Shown here: one piece after another, positions 34,527 to 46,319 of the stretch
Numbering within the stretch: the stretch's first letter is position 1
Layout of the letters: each line of letters starts with the position of its first letter
Notes under the pieces: generated by a model
What the model was told of the DNA's origin: nothing
Database searches by the model: none
What the model saw: only the letters and a program-made list of their open reading frames with translations
NCBI GenBank assembly: GCA_022495995.1
Contig: JAFEMH010001469.1
Location: 372,001-436,000, forward strand
Source of the DNA: Adenophora triphylla var. japonica
Lineage: Eukaryota > Streptophyta > Magnoliopsida > Asterales > Campanulaceae
DNA length: 64,000 nucleotides
Direction of reading: 5' to 3'
Position numbers and translations under genes: made by a program

Positions 34527-36043
34527 TTTGAGTTGGTCTTATAAAAAACTAGTTTTTTCTTAAGATAAGAAAAAACGTGTTTTCAAAACAAACGGTGGCA
34601 TTTTTGTAATTACTGGCAACCATGATAAATGCCCGTGTTAATATTACAAATTCGTGTCATCCCAAGCTCCGATCATCTTCTCTGGCCATCCCAAGCTCCG
34701 ATCGTTCTCCGGCGTTCCCTCAGTTTGAGTATTTTGTAACCTACAATTCGTGCCCTAGTTTCGCCATTTATGTCCATTGTCAACTCTGCTTCGTTACATA
34801 ATTGGTTGGTACTTTATTGATTGGTACATAATTAAATGGAGATAACTGTGTGATTTGATTCCATAGCTCTTCGTTTTTTCGTTGGATAAACAGAATGTCC
34901 TTGATGGTGTGGATAAAAGATTTAATTTCTGAAGTTTGGGTCAATTCAATTGGGAATTATGTGAATTTGTTCTAAATAATTGCCAGTAGTTGTATAAATA
35001 ATTGCCAGGGTTATGATAAAAATATACCAGTGCACGTCTAAAAAAGTGCCAATTAAAAGCTCTCTTTGTCCAGAAACTTAGTGCCAGTGCATGTGTAACA
35101 AAGTGTCAGTGCCAGTGTAAAAAAGTGCCAGTGTTAGTGTAATAAAGTGCCAGTGTTAGTGTATCAAAGTCTTTGGTGTTAGTGTAAAAGCAAGTGCGGT
35201 GTTAGTTTAACAAAGTGCCGTGTTAGTGTAGCAAAGTGCCGGTGTTAGTATAACCCAAGTGCCGGTGTTAGTTTATAAAGTCACTTAATATACATGCACT
35301 AGCACTTTTACACCGGCATTCAAAAACACGTGGATGGCATTTGAAAACACATACACCGGCACTCAAAAACACATACTGTGGCACTCAAAACACCGGTAAT
35401 TATTTTTATGGCTCTCAAAAACACAAGCACTGCATTCAAAAACACATGGACGCATTTGAAAACACGTGGATCGACACTTCAAAACACATGGATCGGCATC
35501 CGAAATTGGAATTAAAATTGGAACTAAGCTGGCATTCAAAAACACATGGACTGGCATTTGAAAACACGTGGATCGGCACTTCAAAACACGTGGTAGCATC
35601 GAAATTGGAATTAAAATTGCAAGCGGCAAAAAGGATTTGGGAGCAGTGAAGCAAGAAAAAGGCAAGATCAATTCGAAGGAAGCCAAGAAAATGATTCGAA
35701 TTCACGTACAGAGAGCATCAACAATGGCGAGTATCTTCTCAATTGACAAAAGGTTTCATTCCAATTTCTCTCTCTACTTTCGCCGCCCTCGTTTACCGGA
35801 GTCAGTTCATGAATCGCCATTAATGGTCGGAGGAAATTGGGTCCTTTCAAGATTCATGAATCGCCGTGAACCGGTTTCTAGAGAAAACAATGAAGAAGAC
35901 GATTGAGGGAGACGATAATGGTGAGGAACTCTGTTTGCGTTTAGAGAGAGAGTAGAGAGAGAGCCCGAACAATGACTGGATTTAAAAAAAAACACGTTTT
36001 TTATTAAGGTTAAAAAAAACGCGTTTTTTACAAGTTTTTGGCT
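34527..36043 (+). mobile_element. Large TIR plus minisatellite element (1.5 kb)
   Basis: The left end TTTGAGTTGGTCTTATAAAA with CTTAAGATAAGAAAAAAC and the right end (inverted) GCCAAAAACTTGTAAAAAAC with AACCTTAATAAAAAAC match the ends of the copies at 9719-16850 and 19069-19403. Inside: a leader-like segment (34665-34790, CCCAAGCTCCGATC twice), the AGTGTCAGTG minisatellite (35080-35290), a second minisatellite (35320-35600) and another leader-like piece (35700-35960). No transposase was recognised. Confidence 0.6.
35320..35600. repeat. Minisatellite of GGCATTTGAAAACACGTGGA words
   Basis: Variants of GGCATTCAAAAACACATGGA and GGCACTTCAAAACACGTGGA recur about every 20-30 bp. An open frame crossing it is a by-product of the repeat, not a gene. 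Confidence 0.8.
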
Positions 36044-36406
36044 AAGTTTTTTGTAAAAAAAGAAAAAAAAGTATTTTTTTGTAATTTTTTATCTTACATG
36101 TTTTTTTTTGTAAATGCCTTTTTTTTTTAGTTAGTTTTTTTTTTTTTTTTAATAAACCCAAAAAAAGAAGAAGACTTGTCAAATTGTCAACCCAAAAGAA
36201 GTCTTGGCGGTAATAAATACGACGACCCGGTCGCTTCCTTCGTGCTTACTTCGTCTCGTCGAAGCTTTCGAGAAAGGGGGTTTTTCAAGTTGCCATTTGT
36301 ATTTGATAATCGTGCGTTTCATTTCCCCTTTCCGGAAGTTAACGCTCGTCGCCGCCGTTGACTGTCAGTCGTTGCTGCTGCTCGGAGTAGGATTCCGATC
36401 GTCACA
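36044..36406 (+). promoter_or_regulatory. Promoter and 5' leader region of the PLAC8 gene
   Basis: T- and A-rich to about 36180, then a GC-richer stretch with CGTCGCCGCCG just before the ATG at 36407, like a plant 5' UTR. No convincing TATA box was found. The promoter abuts the right end of the 34527-36043 element. Confidence 0.5.
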
Positions 36407-39400
36407 ATGCCGTCGCAGGAGTACACGGATAAGATGCAAGTCCGTCAGAACTACCGGAACTTATGGCACACCGATCTCATGAGCACGATCACCGCCGATA
36501 CTCCTTGTAAGTTACTATCTCTTTACTCCAAATCACTTGCACAGACATACATTTTTGCACACGAATTACTCATAATTTCACACGTTTCGTTGAATTTGGT
36601 TTTAGATTTTTTTTTTTACAATTTGGATCTCTTACTTTGTTATGCTCGTCTAGATAGCTGCTTTCTCTCCTCCAATTACACACACACATACACCTTTACG
36701 CACTTTGTTACATACGTGATAATTTATTTTTGCTCGAAATTCTGATTAGTTACAACTTTCTTTTTTTTTTTGTGTGTGTGTAGATTGCTGCTTCTCGTTC
36801 TTCTGGTAAGTTTCTGTGAGATCTTTTCACTTTGGTTGTAGATCTATGATTTGATTGTGTGTCGGTGAGAATTCAGTTACTACAACTTTATTTAAGGCAT
36901 TGAATTGCTTGCAATATGTAGTTGGAATCTTTGTTAGTTGACTCGGTGGTTTTACATGTAGCTCATTGATCTGAATTATGTTAATTTGAATGTAGTTTTT
37001 TTTTTTTTTTAAATGTTTTTTTGAATTGGAAGTTTATCTATGAGTTTGCTGGTCAGGGCGTGATATTACAATATTAGATGTTGTGATGTATTATTGTGCT
37101 ACACTTTAAGGATGTTTGTTAATCTGTGCAAGTTCTGTAGTATAAAACGGTTCCTGGTAATAGCATCTTCTCAACAAAATCATGTGCTCTTCTTTCAAAG
37201 GAATGTAGCATATTACACAACATAACTGTTACCTTTTATTTCATATTTTAAGATGTGAACCTAAATTACTGCTAGTCAAAGAATTTCGATCATCGTATAT
37301 GAAACATGCAAATCAAATTTAATTTAATATTTGACATGCGTGTGGGCATTAGACTTTGTCATGTATTATGTTCTGCTCAGTTCGAGGAAGGTTATCTCTA
37401 TACGTGATTGCTTTAATTATGCACTATTTAGTTGCCCTTTTGCTGTTGCTCATTTCTCTTCGAGGTTCATTTATGGATTTACTTGCAGAAGTTTGAGATC
37501 CAGACTAACCCAAGGAGCACAACATCTAGGCTTCCTTGATAAGTTCTCATTTTGGTTTGAACAATAAATGATTGAGTAGTAGATGAAATGTATTATCATG
37601 TGTTAATACCCACTCATTAGTTTAGTTATTAACTCGTCTTTGAGGTCCACTGACTACAGGATTACGTAAATAAGCTATCCTTCTAATGATTAACTGTGGA
37701 TATGGAAGACGGCAATAGGTGGCGGCCGTGGGAATAAGGGTTGAGGGGTTTAGGATTGGTTCACTTAATATAGTAGTATGATTGAAGTTAATGTTTGCAC
37801 CGGATTATAAATTTATAATATACTAAAGATTGGATTGGGATGGAGGTGGTTTGAGGCACATGAGGTTATACTTTCCCCTTCCATCCTCTATCCACTACAA
37901 CATTGGGGTGTGCCAAAGTATAGGTCTAAATGACCTGCTAGATCGTATTAGTCCATGTAAATGACAATGTTACTAATAGTTGCATCTGTGATTACAACTT
38001 ACATCTACAATATGGTTGTGCATTTTGAAAGGTTTATCTTGGATATTAGTGTCCAGGCCATCTTTAAATGGAAACTGTTAAGATTAGGCAACTTAAATTT
38101 CAACTCATCTGCAGAGAGCAAAAGCTTTTACTGCTTTCTGTTTATGATTAGAGCAGAAGAATTGTATTAACCTTCTTCAAATTAGCTTTTTATTGGTTAT
38201 TAAATATTTGCTGCAAAGCTTGATTAATCTTATATTCATCCCAGATTTTGGAGCGTGGAACCAACTCAAATATGAAAATGTGTTCTTAAATTCATCCCTT
38301 TTATATTAACCATACTCTTCATTTCTATTTAGATGCTAAGGTTGCAGATGTAGATCCTGAGTGCTTTTCCATCTAGTGGCGTTCTAGTAATAATCTTGTT
38401 TAGAAGCTTAATGGCTTGTGCCTGTACCATCATCTAAATAGTTTTGTGTTATCCTGAAATTTAGTTTAAGGTTTAGGATTTGGTTTAGATGTCGTTCTCG
38501 GATAGATCTTTGTCATGAAAATGGGAGGATGTTGTAGCAAAAATTAGTGGAAGAGTATGGGATCCAGAAGCAAGAAGATTTGCTTAAGCTCATGAAAATG
38601 CTGTAGGCATAAGCTGGTGGGTTCATTAAAGTCGCCAGTCCAAGACCTAGGAGTCCGTACAAATTTTAATATAGACCAATAATGTCCAAAAGAGCACCTA
38701 GAAGAAAAGAAATGAAACCAATGTAATGGGCGGATCAAAAGAGGAAACTCGTTTTAAACCCCTTGGTATTACATTTTACCCTAAACATCATTGAGCTGCT
38801 AAATGTTCACTTATATAAGGAAATGAGGTGCTATCCGATCGCCCTGTTAATTATGCTCACCCTTTGAAACTTGTAGCCTTTCAAGTCACTTAATGTCCTT
38901 GAGATGAAAATCACGAGTTCTTTCATGCGAATTTTTTTTTTGCACATATGGAATAAGGTATACTCCCTCCGTCCCATTAGTAAAAGGAAATTTACTGTTT
39001 GCGCGGAGATTAAGGAAAAAAATAATGATATAAATGTTGTGAGTGTAAAAGTAAAATAGGAGAGAGAATGAGTGGAGGGAATAGTAAATTATAATGGTGT
39101 TGTGAGTATTAAAATAATGATAGGAGAGAGAATGAGCGGAGGAAATAGTGAATTTGTGGTTTGTAATGGGACGGAAAAAAAGGAATATTTATGGTTTGTA
39201 ATGGGACGGAGGGAGTAAGAGATTGGGTAGGGATACATGGCTTCCTTTCTAAAGCGTGAAGTGGGACTTTTAAAATGTGTTTTGGTGAAATTTTTTCATC
39301 ACGCTGCGTAACAACTGCCATGGATTTTGTTTTTTTGAACCATCAGTATCCGAACACCACATCGGATGCCGACTAATATGGTTCAAGCAAGGTAGGACCA

Positions 39401-41598
39401 CAAGGGCGGAAAAGCTCTTCCAACAAAGTTTTAATGTTGTTGCATTCCCAATGCTCGAACCCGAGACTCTGGTTAAGCTAGAACACCTGTTACAACAGGT
39501 GATCTAGGTGCTTGGTGGTACTGCCATGGATTATTTTTGTATAAATAAAAGCCAACATAAGTTTGAATGATATTATGCTATTGACCATTGATATTCTTAG
39601 TGGTTGTTGTTTCCATGAATTGCTCAACATTGCTATCATTCCTCAGTCAACATATCTGAACTAATTTACCATTATCATTTATCTAAATGACAGCGGACCA
39701 TGCGTATCTTACTTGCTTCGTAAGAGAGCCCTCTACAATGATATGTCAAGGTAACTATACTTGTTCAGCAGTAACTGCTCCAGTCAGTTATCTTTGTCCT
39801 TCGGTATTAATAATGTTTCCCCATCTGCCATAGGTATACTTGCTGTGCTGGTTATATGCCCTGCAGTGGTAGGTGCGGAGAAAGTCGTTGTCCTGAAGTT
39901 TGCCTTGCCACAGAGGTATGCTTTATATCTGTAGTCTAAACTCCTATGTAATATACCACCTAGAAATTTAATGGATTGGATTGTTGTATTTCTATACTGT
40001 TTAATACTCCCCCTAACCCTAAATGAATGTCGAAAAAAGTTTCAAATTTGCTAAGTACTCCCTCTGTCCCACCTCAAGGTTTAACCTTTCCTTTTTGGGC
40101 CGTCCCACCTCAAGGTTTAACTTCCTTAAATGGAAAGTTTTTCATATATTTATACCCTTATCATCTCCATATATTTACAAAAAAACCATTCTCTCTCCTA
40201 TTTCCTACCACACATTCTCCCACTCATTCTCTCTCCTATTAAATATTTTTAATTTTTACATTCTCTCTCCTATTCCCTACCACACATTTAACTTTTACAT
40301 TCTCTCTCTTCAAATTTTCTACCCACTTTAATTACATTCTTAAAAAGCGTGTCCACCTCAAGGTTCAACCTTGAGGTGGGACGGAGGGAGTAGTATCTTT
40401 AACCATGAAATATTTACAACCTTCGTATCCTTTGGTGCCATACTGTCATTTTTCTGATTACTGTCAAGGTTTCTCGAACACCAACTTTATTATGATGTTG
40501 ATACATGGTGTTGTTTGCGTGAACATGGCCTACTGAACTGTTTCTCAATCACCTTTTAACACTCCTGTTCTCTTAATTTCTAGGTTTTCCTTTGCTTTGG
40601 AAATTCAGTGGCTTCAACTCGCTTCCTGCTACAAGATGAGTTTAACATACAGACAACACAGTGTGATAATTGCATCATTGTAATTTCTCCCTCTCTACTA
40701 TTCTATTGGATTATCACTACCTTTTCTATGTTCTCCAGATTTGTCCTTATTTGTTAACTTCGATTAACCTTCTCTTTTCTAATATGAAGGGTTTCATGCT
40801 CTGCCTGCAACAATTAGCATGCATATTTTCCATTGTTGCCATGATTATTGGAAGCTCGGAAGTCTCAGAGGCATCTCAAATTCTTTCTTGTTTGGCAGAT
40901 ATAGTTTACTGCACGTTAGTCTTTTTTTCTCTCTGTTCTCTAATTGATATGTTCTCTTGAATTAATTGGATTTACTGACTTCCGGAGTATTTCACTTTTG
41001 CAGGGTTTGTGCATGTATGCAGGTACTCATCAGTTACAACATTTATTTTCTTTTGAATTTTTGTTACCCCCATCTCAACAAACTTAAGATTAGGAAACTT
41101 ACTTTTGAGTTGTCAACGGTATTTGTGAATAGCTATTCTATCCTTTTTAACAGTTGACAATCAAATTGAACTTTTTTGAGGGTACTTGGGGAGGAGAATT
41201 TTGTTTGCTTTGCCATGTTTAGTGGCGGATCCAGGACCTTATTAAGCGGGTGCACATGTTACAAAACCCAACCACAAGACTAAACATTTCAACACTTTAC
41301 CCGCTGAGCTAGTCGCACTATTCGATTAAGTGGGTGCACTTGCATCCCTTATAGTGCGCATAGGTCCGCCACTAGCCATGTCTATACCAGTTTATTCATA
41401 GCTGATTGGTCTATATAATGTCTCCTTGTGCAGACACAGCACAAAGTTGAAATGGACAAACGAGACGGAGTGTTTGGCCCACAGCCGATGGCTGTTCCCG
41501 CCATGCAGCAGATGTCTCGTTTGGATCAACCATATCCTCCTCAACCTGCATATGGGCAACAACCCTATGGTTACCCACCTGCTGGTTACCAAAGGTAA
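36407..41598 (+). CDS. PLAC8-family Cys-rich membrane protein, 8 exons
   Basis: Exons 36407-36506, 36784-36805, 39694-39750, 39834-39915, 40584-40679, 40790-40914, 41005-41023 and 41434-41598 (TAA) join in frame with GT-AG borders to 221 residues. The N-terminus has RQNYRNLWHTDLM. Residues 34-90 are Cys-rich (YCC, CGPC, TCC, CGESRCP). About 120-141 is a hydrophobic segment (GFMLCLQQLACIFSIVAMII) followed by CTVCACMQ. The tail after about 182 is Pro/Tyr/Gln-rich. This matches the Arabidopsis At4g23470-type branch of the PLAC8 family as I remember it. PLAC8 relatives include cadmium-resistance and cell-number regulators, but this branch has no firm function. Two micro-exons (22 and 19 nt) make automatic prediction error-prone. 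Confidence 0.9.
38963..39215. mobile_element. Stowaway MITE in PLAC8 gene intron 2
   Basis: CTCCCTCCGTCCCATTA and TAATGGGACGGAGGGAG, TA on both sides. A second GTAATGGGACGGA about 30 bp inside the right end indicates a small internal duplication. Confidence 0.9.
39327..39519 (-). mobile_element. SINE in PLAC8 gene intron 2
   Basis: Flanked by a 13-bp target duplication ACTGCCATGGATT (39314-39326 and 39520-39532). On the minus strand it holds a box-B-like GGGTTCGAGC and ends in an A-rich tail (TTTTGTTTTTTTG on plus). About 193 bp, no ORF. The terminal phrase CACCTGTTACAACAGGTG can fold into a hairpin. Confidence 0.85.
40058..40390. mobile_element. Stowaway MITE in PLAC8 gene intron 4
   Basis: CTCCCTCTGTCCCACCTCAA and TTGAGGTGGGACGGAGGGAG, TA flanks. 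The phrase CCACCTCAAGGTT is repeated inside. It belongs to the same subgroup as the copy at 45309-45642. Confidence 0.92.
41220..41374. mobile_element. hAT-like MITE in PLAC8 gene intron 7
   Basis: Begins TAGTGGCGGATCCAGG, ends AGGTCCGCCACTA. Flanking octamers GCCATGTT and GCCATGTC differ at one base. 155 bp, no ORF. Confidence 0.82.
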
Positions 41599-42055
41599 TT
41601 TTCTCACCAGTGTAAAAGCTCTATTTGTTGTATCAATGATTTATTGGAGCAGGCATTTTATGTCTTCTGTCAAACTGTGAATGTGTCCCCATCTTGCGTG
41701 AACTGTGTATTTACTATACATGTTTGCAGTTGAATATTGTTATAAATTATGGAACTATATAGTTTGCTGTTTTTGGTTACTTCTTATTTATAATTTCAAA
41801 GCCGGTTTGTAGATTTGTAATTGACATTGGTGGTATTTTCCTATATAACTACTACGTATTTGTTATTTGAGTATATTATTTGGTCATCTTTTTATGTTGG
41901 TGGTTTATTCGCTAACTTTTTGCTCATGTTGTCAAGAACTCATTCAGTACACTTGTGTTGGGTATGTGCATCTGCAATAGAGTTTGTAACAGAGTTAATT
42001 CTTTGATTATATAATGATGTAACAGAGTTTTTTGGGTATGTGCATCTGCAATAGA
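41599..42055. other. 3' region of the PLAC8 gene
   Basis: Probable 3' UTR and downstream AT-rich sequence. GGGTATGTGCATCTGCAATA occurs at about 41958 and again at about 42032, followed by TGTAACAGAGTT words in both, a local tandem duplication next to the retroelement edge. Confidence 0.6.
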
Positions 42056-44100
42056 TCATACTCTCCTAAATCCTTAAGGAAACATAAAAGAAAATATAGA
42101 AAATCCTAAAAGAAAATACTCTCCTAAATCCTTAAGGAAACATAAAAGAAAATATAGAAAATCCTAAATTCGGATAATGGTTGATCTTGACAAAGAACTT
42201 TGATGAACTTGCAATCTCCTGAATTACTTCATCCTTTGCACATAGATCCACCTCTTTAATGCCCAAGATAACAATTCAATGAATTCTACAACGAAGACAA
42301 AGAACTTTGATGAACTTGCAATTGCAATTCAAGAGAAAATAATAGTAATCAACGTCTAAAACTAAAACTAGGGAGGAGTATTTATAGATCATACTCTCCT
42401 AAATCTTTAAGGAAACATAAAAGAAAATATAGAAAATCCTAAAAGAAAATACTCTCCTAAATCCTTAAGGAAACATAAAAGAAAATATAGAAAATCCTAA
42501 AAGAAAAAGGAAAACAAAATAAAGAAAATCCTAAACCTTCTAAAATTAATCCTAACCTATATAGTAACCTAATAGGACTTAAAAACTAGTAAATCTTCTC
42601 AAAATCTATTCTAAAACTACCTATAATCAACCAATTAAAATTAAATCCGAAAATACAAATGAAATAATAAAAGATACAAAAATAATTAACATCCCCATTT
42701 ACATCATTCACCACCACTTCAAAAGAACTCGTCCCCGAGTTCTCATCCGATGTTTGGAAAATTTGCCATCCCATTTAAAAAGATACTTCGAATAAACTCT
42801 ACTTCTTTGCATCCTAAGATATAGAAAAATCTTTTCAAAATCAAATAATATACTTCCATTATCCGTTCCATATTCTTCATCAATTACCTCCACTTTCTTT
42901 TTTCAATCCAATAGCCGCGTAAATAACCGGTTAATCCTCCTCCTGATGCTCTAGCACTAACGCGGACGCCCTCGAGTGTTAATGCGAGGCACGCTATTAG
43001 GCGCATTTTTCGCCAAATCTTCCAAATCATCATTAAAAATCTCTGAATTACTTCATCCTTTGCCACATAGATCCACCTCTTTAATGCCCAAATTCCCCTC
43101 TTGACATGTTCTTCTTTGGCCCGTATCAACAATCGCTTCAAAGAACAATATCTTCTTGCGCATGAACTTCTTCAATAGACAACTCACCATTAAAGACAGG
43201 GAATATCCGCCCTAATCTTGGGTCGTTGATCTTGAGGAAAGCGCCTTCCACTGGCCTCACCTTCAACATTATCCGAAGTATCCCCGCCTATCGGATCATC
43301 ACGGTGGAGATTTTCCCCGCGAGGACTAGCCCGATTTCGTGGGTTGACATCACCACCACCACCTACACGCAATCCGACCAAAGCCGCCATGAGTTCCGTA
43401 TGCTTTGTCGATCTTGGGTCTGCTCTGCGCTCTCTAGCCTCTTGATCCAAACGGTCCATACGTTCCCTAGTTGCTTGATCTGACGCTCCATACGCTCCAA
43501 GATTGCGGTAATAATGGTTAGGTTGTCTCAGTTGTCTCCACTTAGGAATTGGCCATCGTCCAAGGATCTCGCCTTTTCGATACCAACCGATGTAAACGCG
43601 GCGGAATAGTAACGATAATTAGCCTAAACTAATTAACCTGCAAGGATTAAGGAATCCCAAGATAACAATTCAATGAATTCTACAACGAAGACAAAGAACT
43701 TTGATGAACTTGCAATTGCAATTCAAGAGAAAATAATAGTAATCAACGTCTAAAACTAAAACTAGGGAGGAGTATTTATAGATCATACTCTCCTAAATCT
43801 TTAAGGAAACATAAAAGAAAATATAGAAAATCCTAAAAGAAAATACTCTCCTAAATCCTTAAGGAAACATAAAAGAAAATATAGAAAATCCTAAAAGAAA
43901 AAGGAAAACAAAATAAAGAAAATCCTAAACCTTCTAAAATTAATCCTAACCTATATAGTAACCTAATAGGACTTAAAAACTAGTAAATCTTCTCAAAATC
44001 TATTCTAAAACTACCTATAATCAACCAATTAAAATTAAATCCGAAAATACAAATGAAATAATAAAAGATACAAAAATAATTAACATCCCCATTTACATCA
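42056..44100 (-). mobile_element. Rearranged non-autonomous Ty3/gypsy-like LTR element
   Basis: Two 445-bp direct repeats of equal length (42262-42706 and 43656-44100) are LTR copies. On the minus strand the full LTR runs 44100-43591 (TGATGTAAATGG to TTTACA), followed by a PBS-like TTGGTATCGAAAAGGCGAG. The internal end GAACTCGGGGACGAGTTCTT is typical of the last gypsy codons before the 3' LTR. The 3' LTR copy lacks its terminal 65 bp and is joined to scrambled pieces of LTR and internal sequence at 42056-42261. Protease, RT and integrase are missing. Confidence 0.7.
43190..43459 (-). pseudogene. gypsy gag N-terminal remnant
   Basis: The frame reads MDRLDQEARERRADPRSTKH, later GDTSDNVEGEASGRRFPQDQ and RPKIRADIP. 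This is the basic, charged N-terminal segment seen upstream of the gag core in Ty3/gypsy elements. The core gag domain does not follow, since other sequence replaces it after residue 90. Confidence 0.6.
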
Positions 44101-45112
44101 TATAATTGTCAAATATAACCGCTGCAACAAATATTAAATTAAATTAAACAAAGGAAAAACTTGAATAATTGGCACATTGTTGACTTTATTTTTCGGTGGT
44201 TACCAAACACCGGAAAACATTTTTCGAAAACCATTTTTTTCCCAAACAAACGAAGCCTTAGTTAATATTGGTATTAATAGGATTCCTATAATGGTATATG
44301 GATAAATTTTTTTTTCAAAGTTTCATTGAAATAATTAAATTGATCAAGAAGATTGTCAAACTTTAATCATATTGACTACTAAAATTAAAATAAGATTGAC
44401 ATTTTCAAACGGATGGAGTATGCATTAAGCTCTTCCATTTGGTCAATTGAAAAGTCGAACTGCTAATTTTAAGCTTAATCATCTTTTAACAAAAATGAAA
44501 AATAAATAAAAAATCTATAAATATAGACTATCTTTTTAAATAATGAGGATACATGTGTATACATCTTTCAGTTGAGGGGTTTTTTTTTTTCGATGTCCCG
44601 TTTTAAGAGGCGAGAACATAATTCAAACCTAGCGTTCAGCAACGACGAGGATGAGACTTGAGTTTATTACTTAGTTAATTTTTTTAGAGACATTCAGTTG
44701 AGTTGAAAAACATTGCATAACATTTTGTTCTTTCCTCTGTATGCATCTTCTTGAATCAGTCCATTAGATTTAATTCCATTAGAGTTTATAAAATTGGAGG
44801 CGGCTATTATTTAAAATCCTGCACACGATTGATATAGACGGCCAAAGCTTAAGTTAGTCATAATCCTTTTTAAAAGCAAATTAGTCATAATCTAAGTACC
44901 ATGAATACGATTTCACATTCTCTTCTAGATTGAAAAAAAATGGCCTGCCACTGTATTTATTTTGTACCATTCATACCTCCATTTATTAAATTACAAGTGT
45001 ACGGTGTACCCTTAATTAAAGAAAGAAAGAATTATATTTGAGGAGTAAAATAGATTTTAATTACTTTATTATTTAAAAATTAGACTCCCTACCCCATTTC
45101 ATAAATCAAATA
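44101..45112. other. AT-rich intergenic DNA
   Basis: 44195-44260 repeats the CACCGGAAAACATTTTTCG and CAAACAAACGAAGCC phrase found in the CCT gene intron. A T run with CGATGTCCCGTTTTAAGAGG near 44580 could be a SINE remnant. No gene seen. Confidence 0.5.
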
Positions 45113-45308
45113 CTCCCTCCGTCTCGGATCTATGTGCACATTTTGACTTTTGCACGTAAATTAAGAAAGTGAATAATGGAGAAAGTATTGTGAGTGTAAA
45201 AGTAAAATTGGAGAGAAAATGAGTGGAGGGAATAGTAAATTATAATGGTGTTGTAATATTAAAATAATGTAGGAGAAAGAATGAGTGAATGAAATAGTAA
45301 AGGTAGTA
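45113..45308. repeat. Stowaway left part (truncated)
   Basis: Starts CTCCCTCCGTCTCGGATC after TA and contains the usual filler, but ends where another Stowaway begins. Its right terminus is absent. Confidence 0.7.
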
Positions 45309-45642
45309 CTACCTCCGTCCCACCTCAATTGATCCACTTTTCTTTTTGGGACGTCCCACCTCAATTGATCCATTCCTTAAATGGAAAGTTTTCCATATAT
45401 TTATACCCTTATCATCTCCATATATTTGCAAAAAAACCATTCATTATATCCACTTTAACTTACTATTACTCCCACTCATTCTCTCTCCTATTAAATATTT
45501 TTAACTTTTACATTCTCTTTCCTATTCCCTACCACACATTTAACTTTTACATTCTCTCTCCTCTAATTTCTACCCACTTTAATAATTTTTCTTAAAAACC
45601 GTGTCCCACTTCAATGGACCAATTGAGGTGGGACGGAGGGAG
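45309..45642. mobile_element. Stowaway MITE
   Basis: CTACCTCCGTCCCACCTCAA and TTGAGGTGGGACGGAGGGAG between TA dinucleotides. Confidence 0.9.
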
Positions 45643-45727
45643 TAATATTTAGCAATAACATTCGCTATATTTCAGGGTTAAATTTATGCAAAAAATAAAT
45701 TAAAAAAATCAGGGTTAATACTTAATA

Positions 45728-46091
45728 CTCTTTTCGCCCCACTTCAAGTGTCCTAAGATAGAATTTCACGTTTTTTTAAAAAAAAAATTAATAAGATTTT
45801 TATTTAAAAAAGAATAAAGTATTGCAAGTGGGTAAAAGAGTAGAGGGGAGAGAATGTAAAAGTTAAAATATTTATGATAAAACCTTTCTTTAATTGATTT
45901 TTTTGTGTAAATATATTAACATTATAAGGATATAATGAATGATTTTTTTAAAATATATTTATATTATAAGGATATAAATATTCGATACACTGTTTAAAAT
46001 TTATCATTTATGAAATAAGACTTTTAATCTGAGACGAAGCAAAAGAAAAAGTAAACCTCTTCTTGAAGCAGAAGTAGTGGGAAGGAGCGAG
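45728..46091. mobile_element. Stowaway-like MITE (diverged)
   Basis: CTCTTTTCGCCCCACTTC and GAAGTAGTGGGAAGGAGCGAG are imperfect inverted ends between TA. The interior resembles the CCACCTCAA subgroup. Confidence 0.6.
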
Positions 46092-46319
46092 TATATCATT
46101 TCTTCTCCATTCGCTTTCTAAATTTAAATCTTTTGCTAGTAATAATTACAATCATTGGTACATTTGTGATTTGACCTCAAAGAAACCACCCCAATTGGTC
46201 TCCGGACTGTCCGGAGGGTTCCCACAGGCCACATCATGAGTTTGAACCCTATGATTTTAAGGGTTCGTAGCCATTGAACCTCAAACAACTACCCGATTCG
46301 TTTTTAAAAACAAAAAAAA

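Noticed and set aside
35363..35705. Several overlapping open frames on both strands
   Set aside because: They arise from the GGCATTTGAAAACACGTGGA minisatellite, which is open in many frames. No protein motif.
46185..46290. SINE near the 3' end of the RING-H2 gene
   Set aside because: A GGTTCAAAC box-B-like match exists on the minus strand, but no poly(A) tail or target duplication was found.
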